A stretch of 64,000 nucleotides of DNA from Rubrobacter xylanophilus DSM 9941 (GCF_000014185.1 NC_008148.1:1-64000); one strand, 5' to 3'. Shown: positions 1 through 12,626, counted from the stretch's first letter. Numbers and translations are program-made. Notes: a model not told the origin generated them from the sequence alone.

Positions 1-1
1 T

Positions 2-1354
2 ATGCAGAGCAGAGCGGAAGAGGTCTGGAATGAGGTACTCGATCGCGTCTCGGAGCACATCAACGCCCCCTCGCTGAAGGTCTGGTTCGAGGGCACCCGC
101 CCCGTGCAGCTCTACGAGGACGGGCTCGAGATCTCCGTTCCCAACACCTTCGCCAAGGAGTACATAGAGAGCCGCTTCAGGCCGCTCCTGGAGGAGGCCC
201 TGGACGGCGTCCTCGGCCAGGAGGAGACCTCCATCATCGTCAGCGTGGGCGGGCAGGGCAGGCGCGCCGGCAGGGAGGAGACGAGCGCCGAGACCGGCGC
301 CGAGTCCGTGCTCAGCGCCAGAACCCCGCGCTCGCTCAAGGCCAAATACACCTTCGACTCCTTCGTCATAGGCGCCGGCAACCGCTTCGCCCACGCCGCC
401 GCGCTCGCCGTCGCGGAGAACCCCGGCGTCGTCTACAACCCGCTCTTCATCTACGGGGGGGTGGGGCTCGGCAAGACGCATCTCCTGCGGGCGGTGGGAC
501 ACTACGTCGAGGACCAGGACCCTACCATGCGGGTCCGCTACGTCACCTGCGAGCAGTTCACAAACGACTTCATAAACTCCATGCGGGACAACGCCCCGCT
601 GGAGTTTCAGAAGCGCTACCGGGAGAACGACGTCCTCCTCATAGACGACATACAGTTCCTCGAGAACAAGGTGGAGACCCAGGAGGCCTTCTTCCACACC
701 TTCAACGCCCTCTACGAGGAGAACAAGCAGATAGTCATCGCCTCCGACCGGCACCCCAAATACCTCCAGACGCTGGAGAACCGGCTCGTGAGCCGCTTCG
801 AGTGGGGGCTGGTCACGGACATCCAGCCCCCGGACCTGGAGACCAGGATCGCCATCCTCCGCAAAAAGGCCATGATGGACCGGCTGGAGGTGGACGACGA
901 GGTGCTCACCTTTATCGCCTCCAAGGTCTCCACAAACATCCGCGAGCTGGAGGGAGCGCTCGTCCGCATCCTCGCCTACGCCTCCCTCTACGGCCGGCAG
1001 GTGACCGTCGCGCTGGCTGAGGAGGTCCTGCGCGACATACTCCCCGACTCGGACTACCGCGAGATCCCGATCGAGCTCATCCAGCACGAGGTGTGCCGCT
1101 ACTTCGGCATCTCCAAGGAAGACCTGGTCGGTACCAGCCGCTCCAAGGCCTTCGCCTATCCCAGACAGGTCGCCATGTACCTCTCCAGAGAGCTCACCGA
1201 CGAGTCCCTCCCCAAGATAGGCAAGGCCTTCGGCGGCCGAGACCACTCCACCGTCATGCACGCAACCAACAAGATCGCCAACCTCATAAACAGCGACCGT
1301 GATACCTTCAACCAGATACACGAGATCACCTACCACATAAAAAGCAAAAGATGA
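2..1354 (+). CDS. dnaA: Chromosomal replication initiator DnaA
   Basis: AAA+ initiator that binds DnaA boxes in the adjacent origin, melts the duplex and recruits the helicase. The 450-residue protein has the usual four domains: an N-terminal interaction domain to about residue 80, a short linker, an AAA+ core with Walker A GGVGLGKT at 152-159 and Walker B LLIDD near 210, and a C-terminal DNA-binding domain carrying the DnaA signature DHSTVMHA at 414-421. Length is normal for the family. It starts at the ATG at the very edge of the window, so its promoter and ribosome binding site are not visible. The oriC that follows is full of its binding sites, so autoregulation is likely. Eleven of its 29 Ile codons are ATA and none is ATT, which is odd for such a G+C-rich gene. 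Confidence 0.98.
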   Translation: MQSRAEEVWNEVLDRVSEHINAPSLKVWFEGTRPVQLYEDGLEISVPNTFAKEYIESRFRPLLEEALDGVLGQEETSIIVSVGGQGRRAGREETSAETGAESVLSARTPRSLKAKYTFDSFVIGAGNRFAHAAALAVAENPGVVYNPLFIYGGVGLGKTHLLRAVGHYVEDQDPTMRVRYVTCEQFTNDFINSMRDNAPLEFQKRYRENDVLLIDDIQFLENKVETQEAFFHTFNALYEENKQIVIASDRHPKYLQTLENRLVSRFEWGLVTDIQPPDLETRIAILRKKAMMDRLEVDDEVLTFIASKVSTNIRELEGALVRILAYASLYGRQVTVALAEEVLRDILPDSDYREIPIELIQHEVCRYFGISKEDLVGTSRSKAFAYPRQVAMYLSRELTDESLPKIGKAFGGRDHSTVMHATNKIANLINSDRDTFNQIHEITYHIKSKR

Positions 1355-1852
1355 CCCCTCCCCCTCAGGGATCGGGCATTGTAACAACAAAAAGCCCCCC
1401 GGACGCCACATCTGTCCACAGCCTATCCACAGGCCTCGCCTATCCTGTGGATAAGTCGCGGATCCCTGTCCACAGGTTTTGGAGGTTATCCACAAAAACT
1501 GTGGATAACTCGCCCGTATTGTGGATAAATCGCGCGCCGGATGCGCGATACAAGCATACAATTGCTGACAGCCTGTGGATAACCCTGTGGATAAGAGGGG
1601 TGAAAACTGTGGATAACCCTGTGGATGATTTTGTGGATAGCGGGAGGTTGTGGATAAGTAGGGGGTTTATCCACAGGATATCCACAGGCTGCGGCGGGTT
1701 ATCCACAGCTTTATCCACAGGGAGGTCTGCGGGTTTTGCGCTTAGAAATGGGGAAATCGGCCGGTTATCCACATATCCACAGGCCTTATTATTATTATTA
1801 ATCCAATAGATATATGTATGGAGAATAATAATAAGCTCGGAGTGGAGGTATC
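1355..1852. other. oriC: oriC: DnaA-box-rich replication origin
   Basis: This 498-bp gap between dnaA and dnaN is the replication origin. Perfect 9-mers TTATCCACA (plus strand) begin at 1486, 1667, 1699, 1711 and 1765. Perfect TGTGGATAA (minus strand) begin at 1446, 1500, 1520, 1574, 1586, 1608 and 1649. One-mismatch boxes begin at 1423, 1620, 1632, 1678 and 1773. Minus-strand boxes dominate the left half and plus-strand boxes the right half, so the two groups point toward each other. The right end next to dnaN is AT-rich. No protein-coding gene is credible here; open frames across it consist of translated DnaA boxes. Confidence 0.96.
1765..1838. other. Probable duplex unwinding element with DnaA-trio-like TTA repeat
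   Basis: Two overlapping DnaA boxes (1765-1773 perfect, 1773-1781 one mismatch) are followed by the G/C tetramer GGCC (1782-1785), then five TTA triplets (1786-1800), then an AT-rich tract ending in AATAATAATAAG (to about 1834). In Bacillus subtilis the basal unwinding system has the order DnaA boxes, GC cluster, DnaA-trio triplets, AT-rich DNA; trios read 3'-(G/A)AT-5' on the strand DnaA engages. The complement of TTA fits this. That this segment is the opening site is inference from that match. Confidence 0.7.
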
Positions 1853-2980
1853 GTGAGGGCCGTTTGCAACACAGGAGTTCTGGCCGGGAAGCTCGCCCTG
1901 GTGTCCCGGGGGGTTTCCACGAGGTCCCCGGTACAGGTGCTGAGCGGGGTGCTGTTAGAGGCGCGTGAGGGGAGGCTCGAGCTCTCTGCGACGGACATGG
2001 AGCTCTCTATCCGGACCCGCTCTCCGGCCGAGGTGGAGGAGGCGGGCAGGCTGGTCATTCCGGCGCGCATCTTCAGCGACATCGTGCGTTCGCTGCCGGA
2101 GGGGATGATCTCCATAGAGCACGACGTGGAGTCCGGAGCCGCCGTGCTCCGCTCCCGGGAGAACGAGTACCGCATCCGGGCTTACGCCGCGGAGGACTTC
2201 CCCGCGCTGCCGGAGTTCTCGGAGGAGGGCTCCTTCAGGGTTTCGGGCGAGGCGCTGGTGGAGACCGTGCAGAAGGTCTCCAGCTCCTACTCCCGGGACG
2301 AGACCCGTCCCGTCCTGACCGGCATCCTCATAAGCTTCGAGGACTCCCGGCTCAGGATGGTCACCACCGACTCCTACCGGCTCAGCATAAAAGAGACCGA
2401 GCTTGCGACCACCTTCGAGGGGAAGCGGGAGGCCATAATCCCGGCCCGGGCGATGCAGGAGGTCGGCAGGATCTTCTCCGGCTCCGACGAGGAGCAGATA
2501 GAGGTGCAGCTCTCCGAGAACCAGGCCCTCTTCCGCGTCGGGGACGTGCTGCTCGGCACCAAGCTCATAGCCGGCAACTTCCCCGAGTACCGCCGGCTCT
2601 TGCCGGCGGCCTTCGAGCGCGAGATCTCCGTGAACCGCGACGAGATCGTGGGGAGCCTCCGGCGCGTCAACCTCTTCGCCCAGCGGCAGACCCCGCCCGT
2701 TCCCGTGAGCCTCGTCTTCTCCGAGGGGTCGGTGGAGGTGGTGGTGCGCAGCGGCGAGGTGGGGGAGGCCCACGAGCGCATCCCGGCCAGCAGCGAGGAC
2801 GACTTCACCATCTCCTTCAACCCCGGCTACCTCCTGGACGGCATCTCCGCGGTCGACACCGAGAAGGTCGTCTTCAAGTTCAACGAGCCTCTCAAGCCCG
2901 GCCTGATCGTGCCCAACGGGGAGGAGGAGCCTGACTTCCGCTACCTGATTATGCCGATGAGGGATCCCTCCCGCGCCTGA
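1853..2980 (+). CDS. dnaN: DNA polymerase III beta subunit (sliding clamp)
   Basis: Ring-shaped processivity clamp that tethers the replicative polymerase and other partners to DNA. The 375-residue length and the colinear three-repeat architecture (residues 1-125, 126-250, 251-375) fit DnaN. The N-terminus aligns with the family from the first residue, with PVQVLSGVLLEA in place of the usual TLPILGNLLL segment. It starts with GTG, preceded by GGAGG at 1844-1848 only four bases upstream, so the spacing is short. It lies directly after oriC, as in most bacteria. Its TGA overlaps the ATG of the next small gene by one base, so the dnaN, S4 and recF genes are probably translationally coupled. Confidence 0.97.
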   Translation: MRAVCNTGVLAGKLALVSRGVSTRSPVQVLSGVLLEAREGRLELSATDMELSIRTRSPAEVEEAGRLVIPARIFSDIVRSLPEGMISIEHDVESGAAVLRSRENEYRIRAYAAEDFPALPEFSEEGSFRVSGEALVETVQKVSSSYSRDETRPVLTGILISFEDSRLRMVTTDSYRLSIKETELATTFEGKREAIIPARAMQEVGRIFSGSDEEQIEVQLSENQALFRVGDVLLGTKLIAGNFPEYRRLLPAAFEREISVNRDEIVGSLRRVNLFAQRQTPPVPVSLVFSEGSVEVVVRSGEVGEAHERIPASSEDDFTISFNPGYLLDGISAVDTEKVVFKFNEPLKPGLIVPNGEEEPDFRYLIMPMRDPSRA

Positions 2981-3174
2981 TGAAGGTCCCGGCCGGCATA
3001 ACGCTCGGCCAGGCCCTCAAGCTGGCGAGGGTCGTGGGCTCCGGCGGCGAGGCGAAGCTCGTGATACGGGCCGGAGAGGTGCGGGTGAACGGTGAGGTGG
3101 AGACGCGCCGCGGCCGCAGGCTGCGCGCGGGCGACGTCGTGGAGGTGGGGGGAGAGCGTCTGGAGGCCTCTTGA
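2980..3174 (+). CDS. Small S4-domain RNA-binding protein (YaaA/RlbA type)
   Basis: A 64-residue protein that is essentially one S4 RNA-binding domain: an early helix (LGQALKLARVVGSGGEAK), then VIRAGEVRVNGEVETRRGRRLRAGDVVEV, the typical S4 core. A single S4-domain gene between dnaN and recF is a conserved feature of Bacillus (yaaA/rlbA) and many other bacteria. The family is thought to act on ribosomes or RNA, but its exact role is unsettled. ATG overlaps the dnaN stop and its own stop overlaps the recF TTG start, so it is part of the same operon. Confidence 0.88.
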   Translation: MKVPAGITLGQALKLARVVGSGGEAKLVIRAGEVRVNGEVETRRGRRLRAGDVVEVGGERLEAS

Positions 3175-4295
3175 GCGCCCACATCCGGGCCATCCGGCTC
3201 GTGAACTTCCGGAACTACGCCGGCGCGACGGCGCTCCTCTCGCCGGGGCTCAACGTGCTCGTCGGGGAGAACGCCCAGGGGAAGACGAACCTCCTCGAGG
3301 CGCTGGCCTTCGTCGTCTCCGGCTCCTCGCCCCGCACGCCCAACGACTCGGAGGTCGTCCGCTGGGGGGAGGGGTTCGTGCGGGTAGAGGCCCGGGTGGT
3401 CGACGGAGGGCACGAGCGCCGGTTGGCCGTGGGCTACGCCCCCGGCAGCAGGAAGCGCCTCACCGTGGACGGCGCTCCCGTGGAGTCGCTGGCCCGCTAC
3501 GCTGCCGGGGTTGCGGGCGTGCGGGCGGTGACCTTCTTCCCGGACGACCTCCGGGTCGTAAAGGGTTCTCCCTCGGACCGCAGGTCTTTCCTCGACGCCC
3601 TGCTCTCCTCCCTGCGGCCGGCCTACGCCCGGGCGGCGGCCGAGTACGCCAGGGCCGTCCAGCAGCGCAACCAGCTGCTGCGGCGCATCCGCGACGGCCT
3701 CTCCTCGGAGCGGACGCTCGCCACCTGGGACCGGAAGGTCGTGGAGCTGGGGCTCGTGCTGCTAGAGGGGCGCGCCGCGGCCGCAGCGCCCCTCGACGAG
3801 CACTTCAGAGCCTCCATGAGGGCCCTGTACGGCCCCCAGAAGGCCGCCGTGGGCTACTCCTATAGCGCGACACCCGAGCGCTACGCGCAGGCCCTCAGAG
3901 AGGCTCACAGCGCCGACATAGAGCGCGGCATCACCTCCGTAGGACCGCACAGGGACGACCTCAGGATCCTGCTCGAGGGCGTCGACCTCACCACCTACGG
4001 CTCCCAGGGCCAGCAGCGGCTCGCCACCCTGGCCCTCAAGTTCGCCGCCCGGGACTACATCCGCGACGCCACCGGGCAGGACCCCGTGCTGCTCTTCGAC
4101 GACGTCATGAGCGAGCTCGACGAGCGCCGCAGGGACTACCTCGCCGGTTGCTTCCTCGAGAGCACCCAGGCCGTCATCTCCACCACCAACCTCCGGTACT
4201 TCGAGCCGGGCGCCCTGCGGCGCGCCCGCGTCCTCGGCATATCTGGTGGTTCGATATCCCAGACTACAAAAAGTGGTGTAGACAACGGGGGCTGA
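3171..4295 (+). CDS. recF: DNA replication and repair protein RecF
   Basis: SMC-like ATPase that helps RecO/RecR load RecA onto gapped DNA. The 374-residue protein has Walker A GENAQGKT at 32-39, an arm region in the middle, the signature TYGSQGQQRLATLALKFA, and Walker B DPVLLFDDVMSELD. The predicted TTG start forms a TTGA overlap with the preceding S4 gene and is preceded by TGGAGG at 3161-3166. Order dnaN-S4-recF-gyrB is the standard origin layout. The last 20 or so residues are not obviously conserved. Confidence 0.96.
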   Translation: MSAHIRAIRLVNFRNYAGATALLSPGLNVLVGENAQGKTNLLEALAFVVSGSSPRTPNDSEVVRWGEGFVRVEARVVDGGHERRLAVGYAPGSRKRLTVDGAPVESLARYAAGVAGVRAVTFFPDDLRVVKGSPSDRRSFLDALLSSLRPAYARAAAEYARAVQQRNQLLRRIRDGLSSERTLATWDRKVVELGLVLLEGRAAAAAPLDEHFRASMRALYGPQKAAVGYSYSATPERYAQALREAHSADIERGITSVGPHRDDLRILLEGVDLTTYGSQGQQRLATLALKFAARDYIRDATGQDPVLLFDDVMSELDERRRDYLAGCFLESTQAVISTTNLRYFEPGALRRARVLGISGGSISQTTKSGVDNGG

Positions 4296-8935
<4,640 letters not shown>

Positions 8936-8943
<8 letters not shown>

Positions 8944-9358
8944 CGGCGATTTCTGCGAAGGGGTTGTGGAGTGCACGGCGCTCGTCCTCGCGGAGAGCTG
9001 CACCGAGTTTGACGGCAAGCTGACGCTCTTTGGGGTCCTGGACGAGCTGCGGCCCGCCGCGGAGGGGAACACCTCCTTCGTGGTCTACGCCAAGTTCGAG
9101 GGCTGCGAGCACGCCACCGACCGCGAGTGGAGGGCGCGCATCCTGATCTCCGACGAGGACGGCGAGGTGCTCATGGAGTCGCCCGAGTACTCCGTCTGGC
9201 TCGACGGGACGGACGACCCGTTCACCGTGGTGGCCGCCTTCGACCTCCCCGAGGAGTACTTCGACGACGGCGACCGGGTCCTCTGGGTGGAGGCCGTCCT
9301 GGAGGAGGAGACGCTCTCGCAGACGGCCATAAGGCTCCACGACCGCTACAGTGTCTGA
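8936..9358 (+). CDS. Conserved hypothetical protein, DUF6941-like
   Basis: A 140-residue acidic soluble protein with no signal peptide or membrane segment. The pattern [25 protein letters not shown], then a beta-rich domain ([28 protein letters not shown]) and [21 protein letters not shown], looks like the DUF6941 family, whose function is unknown. It starts with a GTG that overlaps the end of gyrA and so is probably co-transcribed with gyrBA. Whether that reflects a gyrase-related role or just read-through cannot be told. A strong GC hairpin follows its stop. Confidence 0.7.
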
Positions 9359-9369
9359 GGAGATTTGCG

Positions 9370-9395
9370 GGCCGGGGCCCGGCGGGGCCCCGGCC
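9370..9395 (+). terminator. Strong GC hairpin without U-tract
   Basis: A perfect 11-bp inverted repeat (GGCCGGGGCCC at 9370-9380, GGGCCCCGGCC at 9385-9395) with a GGCG loop lies between the gyrA-operon tail and the NYN gene. It is not followed by a run of T, so it could be a U-less terminator, an mRNA-stabilising 3' structure, or a processing site. Its extreme stability makes chance unlikely even in GC-rich DNA. Confidence 0.45.
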
Positions 9396-9423
9396 GCTGC
9401 CGAACCGGGAGAGCGAGAACACC

Positions 9424-10590
9424 ATGCCTGAAGACCTGGCGATCTTTATAGACTGGGAGAACATCTACATCTCCACGGTCAGCGAGTACGGCGCAAAGCC
9501 TAACGTCTCGGCCATCCTGGAGAAGGCCCGGGAGTACGGGCGCATCGTCTCGGCGACGGCCTACGCCGACTGGACAGACGGCGAGTTCCGCGACGCCCCG
9601 CCCACGCTGTACTCCAACGGGATCTCCCCGCGCTACATCTCCGCCCGCTACTTTCCGGGCGGCAAGTCCCAGAAGCGCCGCACCAACTCCATAGACGTGA
9701 TGCTGGCGGTGGAGTGCGTGGACTTCCTGCACAACCACCCGCAGGTGGACACCTACGTGCTGGTGACCGGCGACGGGGACTTTATCCCGCTGGTGAACCT
9801 GCTCAGGAGCAGGGGCAAGGTGGTGGTTGTCATCGGGGTCTCCGAGGCCACCTCCTACCACCTGATCGAGTCCGCCGACCACTTTATCTCCTACGCCTCG
9901 CTGCTCGAAGAGGACCGGGCGGCCCGCGACCGCGAGCGGCGGCCGAAGGGGAAGGAGATAGACCCGTTCCGCGAGCTGGTGCGGGCGGTCGAAGCCCTCA
10001 AGAAGGGCGACAAGACGCGCGTGCTCGGACAGGTGAAGCAGCAGATGATCGTTCAGATGGGCTCCTTCGACGAGCGGGACCACGGCTTCAAGAAGTTCAA
10101 GGACTTCGTGGTGGAGGCGGAGCGCCGCGGGCTGGTGAAGACGGTGGACGAGGAGTTCGAGCTGCACGTCTACCTGCCGGACGAGAAGATCCCGGAGCAG
10201 CTCGGGGCGGACCTGGCCTCCGAGGAGCCCCAGACGGACGGCAGAAGGGAGGGCGGAGCGGGTTTCGACCTCACGGAGGACCTCACCCCCTACGAGCTGC
10301 GCACCGTCTGCCAGAGCATCGCCGAGCTCCGCCAGCCGGCCTCCATGGTGGAGATCCTCAGCCGCCTGCGCGAGCTGGGCGAGCGCGGCGAGCTGGAGCT
10401 CTCCCGCGAGGAGATGGTGGAGGTCGTGGAGGCCCTGCTGGATGCCGGATACCTAAACCCGGTCCGCGAACGCCCCTACAAGGGGGCCAGGGCCGACATG
10501 ACCCTCTACGCGCTCGACACCGAGAGCAGGCAGGTGCGCAACATCCTGAAGGAACCCGCCGAGGCCGCCGCTCAGTCGGCCAGCCGGTAG
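9424..10590 (+). CDS. NYN-domain protein with C-terminal OST-HTH/LOTUS domain
   Basis: A 388-residue protein. Residues 1-160 form a NYN (PIN-like) domain with the diagnostic FIDWENIYI at the start and TGDGDFIPLVNLLRSRGKVVVVIG in the middle; the Asp residues would bind metal in a ribonuclease. About residues 180-245 (PFRELVRAVEALKKGDKT...KKFKDFVVEAERRGLV) look like an OST-HTH/LOTUS RNA-binding fold, and the last 100 residues form another winged-helix-like segment. This arrangement is known in LabA/limkain-b1-like proteins, which are RNA regulators. ATG 9424 is chosen because the NYN fold starts there; frame upstream is open but is shadow sequence over the preceding gene. It converges with the next gene, overlapping by 19 bases. 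Confidence 0.85.
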   Translation: MPEDLAIFIDWENIYISTVSEYGAKPNVSAILEKAREYGRIVSATAYADWTDGEFRDAPPTLYSNGISPRYISARYFPGGKSQKRRTNSIDVMLAVECVDFLHNHPQVDTYVLVTGDGDFIPLVNLLRSRGKVVVVIGVSEATSYHLIESADHFISYASLLEEDRAARDRERRPKGKEIDPFRELVRAVEALKKGDKTRVLGQVKQQMIVQMGSFDERDHGFKKFKDFVVEAERRGLVKTVDEEFELHVYLPDEKIPEQLGADLASEEPQTDGRREGGAGFDLTEDLTPYELRTVCQSIAELRQPASMVEILSRLRELGERGELELSREEMVEVVEALLDAGYLNPVRERPYKGARADMTLYALDTESRQVRNILKEPAEAAAQSASR

Positions 10591-10862
10591 ACCGTCAGCC
10601 GCGCCAGCGCCAGCGCCACGGCCATCTGGAGCAGCGAGACCCCGACGAGGGCGGCCACCTGCTCCACCGAGACGCTGCGCAGCATGATGTGCACCGCGAT
10701 GATGCTCCCAAAGCCCAGCACGAACCACAGCCCCGCCTTGAGCCGGTAGCCCTCGCCGCGCTCCCTCAGCAGCACCGTCCCGAACAGGGCCGGGATGTAG
10801 AAGGCCAGAACCCCCGGCACGTGCTGAAGAAACCCGGCGATGATGCCCACAAGCGTCTCCAT
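10572..10862 (-). CDS. Small integral membrane protein, unknown
   Basis: A 96-residue hydrophobic protein with about three membrane segments (METLVGIIAGFLQHVPGVLAFYIPA, LWFVLGFGSIIAVHIML, VAALVGVSLLQMAVALAL). No family recognised. I choose ATG 10862 because a -10-like TAAACT lies at 10872-10877 on this strand, nine bases upstream, with no ribosome binding site; a TTG at 10868 is only three bases from that box. The gene is transcribed away from the HTH gene at 10952 and converges on the NYN gene. Confidence 0.7.
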   Translation of the reverse strand: METLVGIIAGFLQHVPGVLAFYIPALFGTVLLRERGEGYRLKAGLWFVLGFGSIIAVHIMLRSVSVEQVAALVGVSLLQMAVALALARLTVYRLAD

Positions 10863-10894
10863 CGCCAAAAGAGTTTACAACACGCCCCGCGCCG

Positions 10895-10924
10895 TTGGTT
10901 GCAGTTGCAAATTTAAAGTATACT
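10895..10924 (+). promoter_or_regulatory. Promoter for the small HTH gene
   Basis: TATACT (10919-10924) as -10 with TTGGTT (10895-10900) 18 bp upstream as -35. A second possible -35, TTGCAG at 10899-10904, would leave only 14 bp. The imperfect dyad TTGCAGTTGCAA lies between the boxes. Confidence 0.55.
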
Positions 10925-10951
10925 TGCCAGATTACTGGAGGCGATTGGATC

Positions 10952-11329
10952 ATGGGTATAAACCAGCGGGTATCGCTCAGAAAATTCAGGGACGACATCG
11001 AGCGCTGGGTCGAGGAGGGCCGCAGCGACGAGTGGATAGCGAGCGCTCTTGGGACGAGCGCTTCTTCGGTCCAGTCCTTCCGCTCGCGCAACGGCATCTA
11101 CCGGCGCAGCGCCGCTCCCGCGCTGCGGGACCCGGAGGACTACGCCGCCTATGAGGGGGTCGTGGAGCGCGGCGAGAGGATCGGGCTGTGGTTCGACCCC
11201 CAGGTACAGGATGACCCCCGCTGGAAGGAGGGCTGGAGCGGGGCGGAGCGCGTGGAGATCCGCCTGACGCCGAGGAAGATCGTCCTCCGCCGCAGGCCCG
11301 GGGCCTCCGGGTCCGGCTCTAAAGTATAA
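10952..11329 (+). CDS. Small helix-turn-helix protein
   Basis: A 125-residue basic protein. Residues 4-50 (VSLRKFRDDIERWVEEGRSDEWIASALGTSASSVQSFRSRNGIYRR) read as a homeodomain-like or resolvase-type HTH, consistent with DNA binding. The C-terminal half (ERIGLWFDPQVQDDPRWKEGW...VEIRLTPRKIVLRRRP) is a small beta-rich extension that I do not recognise. ATG 10952 has GGAGG at 10937-10941, ten bases upstream; an in-frame GTG at 10895 is rejected because it lies in the promoter. The last codons contain the -10 box of the RNase P RNA gene, so the two genes are tightly packed. Confidence 0.75.
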   Translation: MGINQRVSLRKFRDDIERWVEEGRSDEWIASALGTSASSVQSFRSRNGIYRRSAAPALRDPEDYAAYEGVVERGERIGLWFDPQVQDDPRWKEGWSGAERVEIRLTPRKIVLRRRPGASGSGSKV

Positions 11330-11330
11330 T
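11325..11330 (+). promoter_or_regulatory. -10 box of rnpB
   Basis: A perfect TATAAT overlapping the stop codon of the preceding gene and 10 bases before the first paired base of RNase P RNA. I see no good -35 at 17 bp. Confidence 0.65.
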
Positions 11331-11339
11331 CTGGTGCGG

Positions 11340-11767
11340 CAGCGGCTCGGGCCGCCCGACCCGCCGCTGTACCCCCTCGCGGGGTGCAGAGGAAAGTCCG
11401 GACTCGCGAGGACCGGTTGCCCCGAGGGCAACCGGTCCGGAAAGGCCGCCTGGGCTAATAACCCAGGGGGCGGCGCGGCGCAAGCCCGCCGTCACGTCAA
11501 GTGCAACAGAGAGCAGACCAGCCGATGGCCGGGGCCTCTGGCTCCGGCACAGGTGATGGGTGAAAGGGTGGGGTAAGAGCCCACCGGCGGTACCCCGTAA
11601 GGGGGCCGGCCAGGTAAACTACCGGTGCGAGCAAGCCAAATTTGCCCGGGGAGACCCCGGGCATGGTAGGCGCGGCCCCTCACAGAGGGGCCCGGGGGGC
11701 GGCGAGGCCCCCCGGAGATGGATGGCGGGATAGAACAGAATCCGGCTTACGGGGCGGCCCGGCCGCT
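11340..11767 (+). ncRNA. rnpB: RNase P RNA, bacterial type A
   Basis: Catalytic RNA that trims tRNA 5' ends. The universally conserved 5' block GAGGAAAGTCCGGACT is present near 11390-11405, and the 3' block ACAGAATCCGGCTTAC lies at 11735-11750. The ends pair as helix P1: AGCGGC at 11341 onward with a one-base bulge before CGGGCCGCCC, against GGGGCGGCCCGGCCGCT at 11751-11767. Internal GC-rich helices such as CCGGTTGCC/GGCAACCGG fit the type A fold. The exact 5' end may differ by a few bases. No T-rich terminator follows. Confidence 0.95.
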
Positions 11768-11780
11768 ACGCCTCCTTCTC

Positions 11781-11800
11781 TTCTGAAACGTTTCACAGAA
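11781..11800. promoter_or_regulatory. LacI-family-type operator upstream of sdh
   Basis: A 12-bp perfect palindrome TGAAACGTTTCA (11784-11795) with flanking TTCTG and CAGAA that can also pair. A palindrome with central CG and GAAA/TTTC arms is the hallmark of LacI/CcpA-family operators (cre-like). It lies 19-35 bp upstream of the sdh -10 box, over the -35 position, so a bound repressor would block transcription. Which regulator binds it is unknown; none is encoded nearby. Confidence 0.6.
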
Positions 11801-11818
11801 GCGATGTTTGCGATGCTC

Positions 11819-11824
11819 TATACT
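11819..11824 (+). promoter_or_regulatory. -10 box of the sdh operon
   Basis: TATACT, about 52 bases before the sdhC start. There is no TTGACA-like -35 at 17-18 bp; the operator palindrome occupies that place, so activation or a weak promoter is possible. Confidence 0.5.
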
Positions 11825-11876
11825 GCGGGCAGGTTTGCCCTGAGCACGATCTTTTCCGGAAGAGAGGGAGAGAAGA

Positions 11877-12626
11877 GTGGCCAGCATTTCTGCCGCGTGG
11901 AAGAGGTTGCCGTGGTGGGTTGAGCCGATGACCGTCGCCGCCGTACTGATCATATTCGGCGTTTACTCTTTCACGGTCATCCTGCTCTACGACGGGGAGT
12001 ACCGGGAGTACCTCTCGCCCTTCTACTCGCCGCAGGTGGGGCTGCCGGAGTGGGTGCCGGGCTTCATCACGGCGCCGATGTTCGTGCTGTGGATACCCCT
12101 GGGCTTCAGGGCCACTTGCTACTACTACCGCAAGGCCTACTACCGGGCCTTCTTCTGGGATCCTCCGGCGTGCCTGGCCGGGGCGCAGAAGCGCGAGCCG
12201 CGCAGCCCAGAGAGCTACCGGGGGGAGCGCGCGCTCTTCGTGATAAACAACGTCCACCGGTACTTTCTGTACGGCTCCTGGGTCATCCTGGCCTTTCTCT
12301 GGTACGACACCGTGCTCACCTTCTTCCCGCCGGAGGGAGGGTTTCAGGTGAAGGTGGGCTCCCTCATCTGGCTGGCCAACGTGGTGCTGCTCTCCATGTA
12401 CAGCTTCTCGTGCCACTCCATGCGCCACGTCGTCGGGGGGAACAAGGACTGCTACACCTGCATCCGCGGGGGCAACGCGCGGCGCAGGCTGTACAACGCG
12501 GTGAGCCGGCAGAACGCCCACCATCCCACCTGGGCCTGGCTCAGCCTCTTCTCCGTGCTTTTCACCGATATATACTTGAGGCTCATAGCAGCTGGCGTTA
12601 TCCCCGACCTCACGATCATAGGGTAG
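11877..12626 (+). CDS. sdhC: Succinate dehydrogenase membrane anchor subunit (Sdh1 type)
   Basis: A 249-residue membrane protein with about five hydrophobic helices (residues 18-38, 65-85, 125-148, 160-178, 220-242). It carries NNVHRYFLYGSW, histidine-rich helix edges suitable for haem or quinone contact, and the intracellular HSMRHVVGGNKDCYTC segment. Its place directly before sdhA and sdhB and its single long subunit resemble the anchor of actinobacterial Sdh1 complexes rather than the paired SdhC/SdhD of E. coli. It starts at GTG after a purine-rich leader (GAGAGGGAGAGAAGA). It could alternatively belong to a fumarate reductase. Confidence 0.8.
   Translation: MASISAAWKRLPWWVEPMTVAAVLIIFGVYSFTVILLYDGEYREYLSPFYSPQVGLPEWVPGFITAPMFVLWIPLGFRATCYYYRKAYYRAFFWDPPACLAGAQKREPRSPESYRGERALFVINNVHRYFLYGSWVILAFLWYDTVLTFFPPEGGFQVKVGSLIWLANVVLLSMYSFSCHSMRHVVGGNKDCYTCIRGGNARRRLYNAVSRQNAHHPTWAWLSLFSVLFTDIYLRLIAAGVIPDLTIIG

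Noticed and set aside
1351-1809. Open frames inside oriC on both strands
   Set aside because: Their sequence is mostly translated DnaA boxes; the region is the origin.
9127-9423. Extending the NYN gene upstream to the earlier ATG
   Set aside because: That stretch overlaps the preceding gene in another frame and the NYN fold starts only at 9424; the hairpin would also fall inside it.
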